From an uncultured Phycisphaerae bacterium (GTDB lineage: Bacteria; Planctomycetota; Phycisphaerae; Sedimentisphaerales; Anaerohalosphaeraceae): a stretch of 5,320 bases of DNA. The first letter of the stretch is position 1; each line of letters opens with the position of its first letter. The notes beneath the pieces were generated by a model. The model searched no databases, was not told where the DNA came from, and saw only the letters and a program-made list of their open reading frames with translations. A program made the position numbers and the translations under genes. Below are positions 1 through 5,320 of this stretch, one piece after another. The DNA is taken from contig CALETL010000193.1 of the NCBI GenBank assembly GCA_937920485.1, forward strand, positions 1-5,320. Direction: 5' to 3'.

Positions 1-1
1 C

Positions 2-898
2 AGCGTCATGGCACAGACGCGCCCGGCCGACGAGGTAATCGTCGTCGATGACGGATCGTCCGATGCGACCGCTGAGGTCGTGCGATCATATGGCGATAAG
101 ATTATGTTTATCCAACAGGAAAATGCCGGCGCCAGTGTTGCTCGCAATGCCGGCATTGAAGCCGCTTCCGGCGACTGGATCGCCTTTTTGGATGCTGATG
201 ATGAATGGTTACCGGAAAAACTCAAACTTCAGTCTAAATATATCCAAGGCAATCCAGATTTAAAATGGAGTTTTACAAACTTATTTTGGAACAAAAAAGA
301 ACGCAATAGATTTGAGATGGCACATCCTGTGAAGTGGCTGTCTGAGGTTCAGGGGAGCAGGCCCTTATTTGAGGACTATTTTTATGCCTTTGTGAAGGGT
401 TTTTATGTTTCTACGATCACGGTTATAATTCATAAATCTGTTTTCGAAACCGTTGGCCTGTTTGAGCCTGGCATGAAACGGGCTCAGGATAATGACCTGT
501 GGTACCGGATTGCGTATCAATATCCAGAGGTTGGCTATCTGCCGGAACCCTTGGCGATTTATCACTTGGATACACCCGGCAGTTCGACGAAAATTAACGA
601 TGATGTTGATTTTATGACCGGTCTTATACAACGTCATGAAGAACTTTCAAAGCAGTTTAATCGCTATGAGGCCTTTCGTCCCTGCATCACTCAGATGGTA
701 CAGATATGGATTCGACAACTGGAAAAACAGGGCCGCCGACAGGACTCTGTTTTGTTATTGAAGACATTCAAGATGTATTTGACGAGGCGATTCTGCCGTG
801 AAATGCGTTTTCGCTTTGCCGTACCGGCCTTGGTCGAATGTGTTTTCTGGTTTAAGAAGGCATTCAAATCGACGGGAGCAAATAATAGGCTCATCTAA
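2..898 (+). CDS. GT2 family glycosyltransferase, N-terminus missing at the left window edge
   Basis: The reading frame is open to the window edge. The first ATG (position 8) is internal, because the codons before it read Ser-Val and continue into the usual GT2 phrase SV(L)AQTxP. By alignment with the paralogue at 2411-3460 about 30-35 residues are missing, including the VVIPAYN strand. Visible motifs are VVDDGSSD (nucleotide binding, about 41-64), ARNAGI, and FLDADDEW (metal-binding DxD region, about 185-208). A later QD-NDLW motif (485-499) stands where GT2 enzymes usually have ED. These mark a GT-A fold, inverting enzyme that transfers a sugar from a nucleotide donor to a growing glycan in the cytoplasm. 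The basic, aromatic C-terminal tail (about 780-890) may help membrane association. Donor and acceptor are unknown. The stop TAA directly abuts the ATG of the following pseudogene. Base composition changes sharply near 200. The family call is firm; the specificity is not. Confidence 0.93.
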   Translation, partial: SVMAQTRPADEVIVVDDGSSDATAEVVRSYGDKIMFIQQENAGASVARNAGIEAASGDWIAFLDADDEWLPEKLKLQSKYIQGNPDLKWSFTNLFWNKKERNRFEMAHPVKWLSEVQGSRPLFEDYFYAFVKGFYVSTITVIIHKSVFETVGLFEPGMKRAQDNDLWYRIAYQYPEVGYLPEPLAIYHLDTPGSSTKINDDVDFMTGLIQRHEELSKQFNRYEAFRPCITQMVQIWIRQLEKQGRRQDSVLLLKTFKMYLTRRFCREMRFRFAVPALVECVFWFKKAFKSTGANNRLI

Positions 899-1191
899 AT
901 GAAGATTATTCTCTCTAATGTGGCAGCTGTTGATATTATCATACCATTTTACAAAAGAGAGGCAACCATTGCCGCGCTGTCGAATCAATTGTCTGCCAGA
1001 TATTTTCAGGTGGGCAGAAAATTATTCCCAATGAAAGCACGACAGGCAACGGTATTAAGGTTGCGAGCCAATTTGTCGACCTGGGGATTCGGATTATTAA
1101 ACAGGATAATCGCGATGTCCCTGCTGCAAGAAATCACCGTAAATGGAAAACTGATATGATATTGAAGTTGGTGATAATTAAGTCATTGTAA
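899..1191 (+). pseudogene. Decayed N-terminal fragment of a GT2 glycosyltransferase (frameshifted and truncated)
   Basis: From ATG 899 the frame reads a typical GT2 opening, VDIIIPFYKREATIA, then loses all similarity although it stays open to 1159. From about 973 the frame one base over continues the family pattern: RAVESIVCQIF, then QKIIPNESTTGNG at the place of the VVDDGSSDGT strand, then IRIIKQDNRDVPAARN. A single missing base near 971-973 therefore explains the break. The acidic DDG of the nucleotide-binding motif has become NES, so even the repaired fragment would probably be inactive. After ARNH the similarity fades. In the third frame 1161-1178 encodes IEVGDN, which may be a worn LDADDE, followed by a stop. 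Only about 90-95 of the roughly 300 residues of a GT2 enzyme are left. It abuts the upstream GT2 stop and probably was once a gene of the same operon. The end coordinate is approximate (stop of the second frame). An intact 86-residue protein is unlikely. Confidence 0.8.
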
Positions 1192-1200
1192 AGGTGGTGA
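1190..1200 (+). promoter_or_regulatory. Strong Shine-Dalgarno site that fixes the start of the GT4 gene
   Basis: AAAGGTGGTGA differs by one base from the extended consensus AAGGAGGTGA. The GGTGG core ends five bases before ATG 1203, an ideal distance. The in-frame GTG codons at 1194 and 1197 lie inside this site and are therefore unlikely to be starts. Confidence 0.75.
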
Positions 1201-1202
1201 GA

Positions 1203-2387
1203 ATGCCAAAGAATCTGAAGATATTGTATGTGACTCCAACATTGGTTGCCCTCCCGCATACGGGGTCTATGATTCGATCGATAAATATCGCACATCAATT
1301 ATCGAATCTTGGACAGGTGACAGTGCTGGCAGTATCACAAAGATTCGACGAAGGTTCAGTTAAACTGGTAGAGAAAGAGTTTGAGAATGTTATTTATGTC
1401 AAACTGAGGGATTATCCGTCCTACGGAGATCTACTGGGGCGTTTTATGAGGAAATTTCATATGCATTGGCCTTGGAGCAAAGGTGTTGCTGCCAAGGATT
1501 TGGATCAAGAGTTATTTATGGAATTAGTCACTGAGCATGATATTGTCTGGCTTCATACGTTAGCGGCCGCAAATCCATTTCGTTTCAAAAAACGGCCAAG
1601 ATTTGTGATGGACATGGACGATTTAAACCACTGCAAGTTCGCATTGAGCTCAGTTCAGAACGAAATTTTTCGATATAAATTATCTGCGAAGATCCAGTCC
1701 TTCAAGTGGAAAAGACATGAACTAGATGCTTTGAAACAGTATGAAAAAATAATTGTCTGCAGCCAAACCGACAAAGAGCTTTTGGGGGGCGGCGAGAAAA
1801 TCTATGTTGTTCCCAATGGTTTTATGCGGCCCGAAACTAAGCCTCAATGGAACCAACCAGACGAATTTCGACTCGGCTTTATTGGCGCCTTAAATTACGG
1901 CCCAAATTCTAGCGGGCTGATCTGGTTCAGGGATCATGTCTGGCCTCTTATAAAGGAACAGAAACCGAATATGACGCTCCGTATCGTCGGGACGACTCCC
2001 TCTAAGAAATATCTGGTCGAAGCGGATGGTTTTGAATTACTGGGATATGTCGACGACCCAACGGCGGAGTTTAAGACGTGGTCGGCGATGATCACGCCGA
2101 TTCAGTATGGAGGAGGAACACGGATCAAAATAATAGAAGCATTCAGCAAAATGTGCCCTGTTGTTTCTACGCGGGTCGGTGCGCATGGGATAGAGACTGC
2201 GCATGGAAAAAACATCTTCTTGGCAGACGAACCCGCCGATTTTGCAAGGTACTGCCTGGAATTATCTGATTCGCCCGAGAAAGGAAGGCAAATGGCCGAA
2301 GCGGGCTGGCAGCTTTTCCTTGAAAAATACTCATGGGATGTAATTGGCGAATCAATAAAAACAATTATAGAAAAAATTCGAGAATAG
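1203..2387 (+). CDS. GT4-type (GT-B fold) glycosyltransferase
   Basis: A 394-residue protein, full length for a GT4 enzyme. ATG 1203 is chosen because of the near-perfect Shine-Dalgarno just upstream. The N-terminal Rossmann domain opens with KILYVTPT (residues 6-13) and an acceptor-side loop P-HTGSMIR (18-25). WLHT and the acidic MDMDDLN (around 137-141) follow. The linker carries VPNG (203-206). The donor-binding C-terminal domain starts at GFIGALNYGPN (225-235). It contains LRIVG, LLGYVDD and QYGGGTRIKIIEAF, with Glu312 as the second glutamate of the E-x7-E motif. The first glutamate is replaced by glycine, as in the GGGTR-type subgroup that includes sugar transferases reported beside exopolysaccharide/EpsH1-like systems; that link is only a resemblance. 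No signal peptide or membrane helix is seen. It should act in the cytoplasm as a retaining enzyme adding one sugar to a lipid-linked glycan. It ends 23 bases before the next GT2 gene, consistent with one operon. Sugar donor unknown. Confidence 0.93.
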   Translation: MPKNLKILYVTPTLVALPHTGSMIRSINIAHQLSNLGQVTVLAVSQRFDEGSVKLVEKEFENVIYVKLRDYPSYGDLLGRFMRKFHMHWPWSKGVAAKDLDQELFMELVTEHDIVWLHTLAAANPFRFKKRPRFVMDMDDLNHCKFALSSVQNEIFRYKLSAKIQSFKWKRHELDALKQYEKIIVCSQTDKELLGGGEKIYVVPNGFMRPETKPQWNQPDEFRLGFIGALNYGPNSSGLIWFRDHVWPLIKEQKPNMTLRIVGTTPSKKYLVEADGFELLGYVDDPTAEFKTWSAMITPIQYGGGTRIKIIEAFSKMCPVVSTRVGAHGIETAHGKNIFLADEPADFARYCLELSDSPEKGRQMAEAGWQLFLEKYSWDVIGESIKTIIEKIRE

Positions 2388-2447
2388 CGAAATTTGATAC
2401 TGGGAAGTTCATGGGTTCATCTGAAAACGACAAAAAAAAAATTCGAG
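2371..2447 (+). repeat. 12-bp direct repeat bracketing the GT4 stop and GT2 start
   Basis: AAAAAATTCGAG occurs at 2371-2382 (last codons of the GT4 gene) and again at 2436-2447 (early codons of the GT2 gene), offset by 65 bases. Both copies encode Lys-Ile-Arg with codon boundaries in the same place relative to the repeat. The match may be chance in A-rich sequence. Confidence 0.7.
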
Positions 2448-3460
2448 TTAGTGTGGTGATTCCGGCTTATAATGCCGAGGCTTGCATTGAGCGGGCTGTC
2501 GACAGCGTGCTTGCTCAGAGTTTGCCAGTTCACGAGATCATCGTTGTTGATGATGGTTCTTCGGACAAAACCTGCCAGGTTGTTGAGCAATTTGGCGATA
2601 AAGTTATTTTAATCCTGCAAGCAAATGCCGGGGTTAGCGTCGCACGGAACACAGGGATTAAAGTGGCGAAGGGAAACTGGATAGCGTTTCTGGATGCTGA
2701 TGACGAGTGGCTACCAGAGAAAAATGCGCGGCAGATGGAGATTATCAAGCAAAATCCAGATTTGCAGTGGTGCGCGGCAAACTCGCAGACTTCGCTTGAT
2801 AGTAACTGTTCGGTCTTGGGAAATAAGCGTGCAATAACAAAAGCACTTAACAACCAGAATTGTTTTAGTAATTATTTTGCTGCAATCACAGTCTGCCACT
2901 GCCCCATGCATACACCAACGATGATGGTAAGGAAAGATGTCTTTGATGAAGCAGGACTTTTTGAATCTGGCAGGCAGCGCACCGAGGATCTTGACCTTTG
3001 GTGGCGAATTGCTTTCCTTCACCCAAAGATTGGATACATCGCAGAACCCCAAGTCACCGTACACCTTGAGGCACATGATGAATCGCTTACTGTGTTGAGG
3101 TTAAAAGAAAAAAGGGGACTTGAAATCCGGGAATTAGTAGCCAGATACCTACCCAGGGCCGATGAGTTAGGAGTTGGCGATATTTTTCAAAAATTTGCCG
3201 GGCAGATATTACAGCGGCGTCTGAAAACGATGCTCTTTAACGGTTTTGGCGAGGATGCCAGGGAGACTTTGCGAGATTTTAAAGAGCTTTTTTCGTGGTA
3301 TGTTCGCTGGGGCGGGTATATGCTTGCGTTGTTTCCGCGAACGACTTCGGCAGTGATGTGGGGTATATCATGGCTTAAGCAGGCAACTGGACTGAAAAAG
3401 CAGGTTACCCGCAGATATGTACGGTCAGAGGCTAAAAAGCACATGAGTGAAGAAAGTTGA
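2411..3460 (+). CDS. GT2 family glycosyltransferase, paralogue of the gene at 2-898
   Basis: A 349-residue protein. The frame is open back to 2333 inside the GT4 gene, but GT2 similarity begins only at KIRVSVVIPAYN, so ATG 2411 is the best start. It has a weak, closely spaced GGGAAG (2402-2407) in front. Motifs: VVIPAYN (15-21), VDDGSSD (46-52), ARNTGI (78-83), FLDADDEW (93-100, metal-binding DxD) and ED-LDLWWR (192-199, catalytic-base region). The C-terminal 120 residues are basic and aromatic (MLALFP, WGISWLKQ), possibly a membrane-associating tail. Inferred role: inverting transfer of a nucleotide-activated sugar to the glycan at the inner membrane. It shares long stretches with the first GT2 (NPDL-W-N, GLFE-G--R---D-DLW-RIA, PEVGYLPEP versus PKIGYIAEP), showing duplication followed by divergence. 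Codons 8-11 contain a run of ten adenines. The gene ends TGATGA, 23 bases before the convergent gene's stop. Donor and linkage are unknown. Confidence 0.93.
   Translation: MGSSENDKKKIRVSVVIPAYNAEACIERAVDSVLAQSLPVHEIIVVDDGSSDKTCQVVEQFGDKVILILQANAGVSVARNTGIKVAKGNWIAFLDADDEWLPEKNARQMEIIKQNPDLQWCAANSQTSLDSNCSVLGNKRAITKALNNQNCFSNYFAAITVCHCPMHTPTMMVRKDVFDEAGLFESGRQRTEDLDLWWRIAFLHPKIGYIAEPQVTVHLEAHDESLTVLRLKEKRGLEIRELVARYLPRADELGVGDIFQKFAGQILQRRLKTMLFNGFGEDARETLRDFKELFSWYVRWGGYMLALFPRTTSAVMWGISWLKQATGLKKQVTRRYVRSEAKKHMSEES
2432..2441 (+). repeat. Ten-adenine homopolymer near the start of the second GT2 gene
   Basis: Codons 8-11 read AAA AAA AAA ATT, giving ten adenines in a row. Loss of one A leads to TGA after DKKKFELVW; gain of one A leads to TAG after KKKNSS. 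Any single-base slip thus truncates the enzyme within about 20 residues. The tract is seen directly; a switching role is inference. Confidence 0.9.
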
Positions 3461-3483
3461 TGAAAAGGCATGTCATTTTGCGA
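3461..3483. other. 23-base convergent intergenic gap
   Basis: This is the whole spacer between the stop codons of the converging + and - strand genes. It contains a second TGA for the + gene and a loopless, imperfect palindrome around GGCATGTC, but no convincing intrinsic terminator for either direction. Transcripts may therefore run into the opposing gene or stop by a factor-dependent mechanism. Confidence 0.6.
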
Positions 3484-4593
3484 TTAGCGGAGGTTCTGAT
3501 AAGCAACATCTCGATAGATTTGGTTGATGTGGGCCACCAAGTTGAACATATCGAATTGTTGAACCCAGGCAAGTGCATTTTCGATTAACGATTGCCGGAG
3601 TGCTTCATCACAGATTAATTTTTCAATGCAGTCGGCGATCTGGGACGGAGTGTTTTCCTGTGGCACCAGTGCATTTTGACCGTCTGTAACAATTTCAGCT
3701 AATCCATATGCATTGCAGGATACAAGGGGTGTTTTCATGGCCATCATTTCAATTGCAGAAATCCCAAAGGCTTCCTGTCGCGACGGGATACAACCAATAT
3801 TAAAGGCATTCATGATGTTGGCTACATTGTTTCTAAAACCAAGTAATTTAACACGATTTGTGATGCCCGCTTTTTCCGCTTTTAAAAGCAACTTTTTTTC
3901 CATGTCCCCTTGCCCCAGAAGAACCAGCACATAATTCGGATTCTTCTTGATCAGGAGCTTAAACGCTTCTAACAGGATGTCCGGGCCTTTGACATGAGAG
4001 AGGCGTCCGACAAATCCGATGACGATATCCTCAGGCGCGATGTTCAATTCATTCCTGATCGATTGACGGAGCTCAGGTTTAGGCACAAATTTTTCCAGAT
4101 CGACGGCGTTGTAAACGACTTTAATGCGTTCAGGTTTAATATTTGCATTGCTTGTAAGCTGTTTTGCAGCGGCATTTGACACGGCGATAAATAGCGAGGC
4201 TCTCTTTTTAAGACATTTAAGCATCCAACGATAAAAAGCATATTGGATTCCCGGACGCGCGATGGAACCGTGCTCATGGACAATAACGGGAATCTTTTGA
4301 AAGTAAGTTGTTAGCAGGGCGCCAAGGATTGGTTTGTGCAGATGAGCGTGGATGATGTCAATTTTGTGTTTTTGGCAGACTTTCAAAATGTCGAAGAATT
4401 TGCGAGGGTCATAATTGCGATATGGATTTGATAAGACTTTTCCCTCGATGGGGATATCAATTTGCTTGCAGCGAAGCGGATAGATATAATGCTCGATGTT
4501 CGGATCATCATTTTTCTCCACGATATGCTTGACGACAACCTGCGCCCCGCCAAGTTCTAGACTTCCAATAATATGCAGCACACGGATTTTCAC
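3484..4593 (-). CDS. GT4 family (GT-B fold) glycosyltransferase, GTG start
   Basis: A 369-residue protein read from GTG at 4593-4591. The frame extends upstream to an ATG at 4647, but those 18 residues overlap the sulfotransferase gene and are not family-like, whereas the GTG gives the expected MKIRVLHIIGSLELGGAQ opening. Domains: N-terminal Rossmann half with GSLELGGAQ (10-18), HAHLHKP (82-88), HEHG (106-109) and AVSNA (137-141); then YNAVD (161-165). The donor-binding half starts at GFVGRLSHVKGPD (193-205), followed by LLGQGDMEKKL (225-235). PSRQEAFGISAIE has Glu274 and Glu282 as the canonical E-x7-E pair. All hallmark GT4 motifs are present, so a functional retaining transferase is expected in the cytoplasm. 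There is no signal peptide. It follows the sulfotransferase with a 4-base GTGA overlap, so both are probably made together. Exact donor sugar and acceptor cannot be inferred. Confidence 0.94.
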   Translation of the reverse strand: MKIRVLHIIGSLELGGAQVVVKHIVEKNDDPNIEHYIYPLRCKQIDIPIEGKVLSNPYRNYDPRKFFDILKVCQKHKIDIIHAHLHKPILGALLTTYFQKIPVIVHEHGSIARPGIQYAFYRWMLKCLKKRASLFIAVSNAAAKQLTSNANIKPERIKVVYNAVDLEKFVPKPELRQSIRNELNIAPEDIVIGFVGRLSHVKGPDILLEAFKLLIKKNPNYVLVLLGQGDMEKKLLLKAEKAGITNRVKLLGFRNNVANIMNAFNIGCIPSRQEAFGISAIEMMAMKTPLVSCNAYGLAEIVTDGQNALVPQENTPSQIADCIEKLICDEALRQSLIENALAWVQQFDMFNLVAHINQIYRDVAYQNLR

Positions 4594-5320
4594 CTGCGTC
4601 CTCGCTTTAAATTCAACAGAAACTGTCGATGTGATGCGAAGAACCATGTCGGGAGTTCCTGGCGTTTGACTTTACTAGCCAGTCGATCACAAGCCTTCAA
4701 TATAAAAAAAGGGATACATTTCAAAATACCCCTATAGGCTAATCTAATGAGAATAATTTCATATAAAAAAATCGTCCTGTCCGATGTGGCCGTAAAACTT
4801 GTATTTTTCCTGAAATCCGATCTTAAGTCCTTCTTTTCAACGCCCAGAAATTGGCAGAGTTCAGTCATTTTTTTTTCGTTGTTGTCGACGAGGTTTTCAT
4901 AACTAAGTATCAAGACGTCATCGGGAAACTTCTTTTTTAATTTCAACATCGTCTTATCAAAAAAATACTTACGAAATGTAATGAACAGTAGAAGAAAAAT
5001 TCTAAGAAACTTCGATTTGTCTTGCAGATTCTTTAAGTGCAGAGATGAGATTCCGCTATCCACTTCATCACGAATGATGCCAATGAATTTTGCATCCGGA
5101 TAGTAGCTTTTAATTATATCTGCCTTAAGCGTGTGCGCGGGGGTTTTTTCCATCCAGTAGGCGGCATTTTGATTATCAGCATATCGGTCCATGATTTTTC
5201 TGAAAACGGTGGGATAGTCCGCTGGATAAAAGCTCAGGATTTCTTCTATGGAGGAGCCTGCTAGCTTGAAATATTGTGCCTGACTTAGCACAGATGCAAA
5301 TTCAATATAATTCTCATAGC
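4590..5320 (-). CDS. PAPS-dependent sulfotransferase-like protein, N-terminus missing at the right window edge
   Basis: The frame is open to the right edge: before the GTG at 5291 it continues as YENYIEFAS, so that GTG is probably internal and the true start is outside. About 242 residues are visible. Counting from the 5291 codon: EKTPAH (48-53), then FIGIIRDEVDSGISS (69-83), matching the 3'-phosphate binding strand of PAPS sulfotransferases with Arg74 and Ser82. LSYENLV (129-135) and LCQFLGV (145-151) follow; this YEdLv...l--FLgv pattern is shared by the Sulfotransfer families. The 5'-phosphosulfate loop (GxPRSGTT-like) should lie in the missing N-terminus, so activity cannot be confirmed. 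The expected reaction is transfer of sulfate from PAPS to a hydroxyl or amino group. Because the gene is coupled to a GT4 gene within a glycan cluster, a sugar or glycolipid acceptor is the natural inference. The coding strand is more A/T-rich than the GT4 neighbour, with a nine-A run at codons 139-142. Confidence 0.85.
   Translation of the reverse strand, partial: YENYIEFASVLSQAQYFKLAGSSIEEILSFYPADYPTVFRKIMDRYADNQNAAYWMEKTPAHTLKADIIKSYYPDAKFIGIIRDEVDSGISSLHLKNLQDKSKFLRIFLLLFITFRKYFFDKTMLKLKKKFPDDVLILSYENLVDNNEKKMTELCQFLGVEKKDLRSDFRKNTSFTATSDRTIFLYEIILIRLAYRGILKCIPFFILKACDRLASKVKRQELPTWFFASHRQFLLNLKRGRR
4591..4603 (-). promoter_or_regulatory. GTGA stop/start overlap with Shine-Dalgarno GAGGA
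   Basis: On the - strand the sulfotransferase ends at TGA (4592-4590) and the GT4 begins at GTG (4593-4591), sharing two bases. GAGGA (4603-4599) lies five bases before the GTG. This arrangement is typical of translational coupling and decides the GT4 start. Confidence 0.7.
4868..4876 (-). repeat. Nine-adenine run (T9 on the + strand) inside the sulfotransferase gene
   Basis: The coding strand reads GAA AAA AAA ATG, nine adenines in a row. Loss of one A gives an immediate TGA; gain of one A gives a TGA after Asn-Asp. The gene would be cut about 95 residues before its end by either slip. Confidence 0.85.

Noticed and set aside
965..980. Programmed ribosomal frameshift in the GT2 fragment
   Set aside because: No slippery heptamer or downstream structure is visible. 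The repaired product still lacks the DDG motif and most of the domain, so decay is simpler.
1152..1160. Extended -10-like TGATATGAT upstream of the GT4 gene
   Set aside because: No matching -35 hexamer at 16-18 bases; such A/T-rich matches are frequent. An internal promoter after the pseudogene remains possible but unsupported.
1194..1202. GTG at 1194 (or 1197) as the start of the GT4 gene
   Set aside because: Both codons lie inside the near-consensus Shine-Dalgarno AAGGTGGTGA, which is ideally placed for ATG 1203.
2333..2410. ATG 2333 as the start of the second GT2 gene
   Set aside because: It would overlap the GT4 gene by 55 bases and add 26 residues unlike the family; ATG 2411 sits just before the conserved first strand.
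2530..2853. Antisense open frames over the GT2 gene (also 365-637, 691-988, 2711-3076, 3187-3471)
   Set aside because: They mirror well-supported GT2 coding sequence, have no recognisable domain or good ribosome site, and have low-complexity Cys/Ser/Arg-rich content typical of shadow frames.
3463..3479. Bidirectional terminator in the convergent gap
   Set aside because: The inverted symmetry around CATG has no loop, one mismatch and a G-T pair, so it does not form a credible terminator hairpin.
4594..4647. ATG 4647 as the start of the - strand GT4 gene
   Set aside because: The extra 18 residues lie wholly over the sulfotransferase end; the GTG at 4593 has GAGGA upstream and gives a standard N-terminus.
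5289..5291. GTG 5291 as the start of the sulfotransferase
   Set aside because: The frame stays open to the edge, and a protein starting here would lack the essential 5'-phosphosulfate loop of the family.

Overview
This window is part of a cell-surface polysaccharide (exopolysaccharide, capsule or O-antigen type) locus. It encodes glycosyltransferases on the + strand that converge on a glycosyltransferase/sulfotransferase pair on the - strand. No taxonomic marker is present. The compact spacing, Shine-Dalgarno sites and GTG start indicate a bacterium. Moderate, uneven base composition and this gene mix fit many Gram-negative groups, but the phylum cannot be fixed from this sequence.

Plus strand, 1-3460: a GT2 glycosyltransferase whose N-terminus lies left of the window (2-898); a decayed fragment of another GT2 gene directly abutting it (899-about 1191); a GT4-type glycosyltransferase with a near-consensus Shine-Dalgarno (1203-2387); and a second complete GT2 enzyme (2411-3460) that is clearly a paralogue of the first. 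The order GT2, broken GT2, GT4, GT2 with gaps of about 25 bases or less suggests one transcription unit that grew by GT2 duplication and lost one copy.

Minus strand, 5320-3484: a PAPS-dependent sulfotransferase-like gene, open at the right edge, then a GT4 glycosyltransferase that starts on GTG. Stop and start overlap as GTGA, so the two are probably translationally coupled. The operons meet tail to tail with only 23 bases between stop codons.

Together the genes would build a heteroglycan on a carrier lipid at the cytoplasmic face of the inner membrane, with one residue or a related acceptor possibly sulfated. Donor sugars, linkages and the true acceptor cannot be read from the sequence. I found no RNA gene, CRISPR array, transposase, attachment site or origin, and no stretch over 300 bases without a gene or pseudogene. 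I see no evidence of a wholly new system. The most notable points are the reconstructable broken GT2, a ten-adenine tract at the start of the second GT2 gene where a one-base change would switch it off, and a short direct repeat positioned so that its collapse would fuse the GT4 and GT2 genes in frame.
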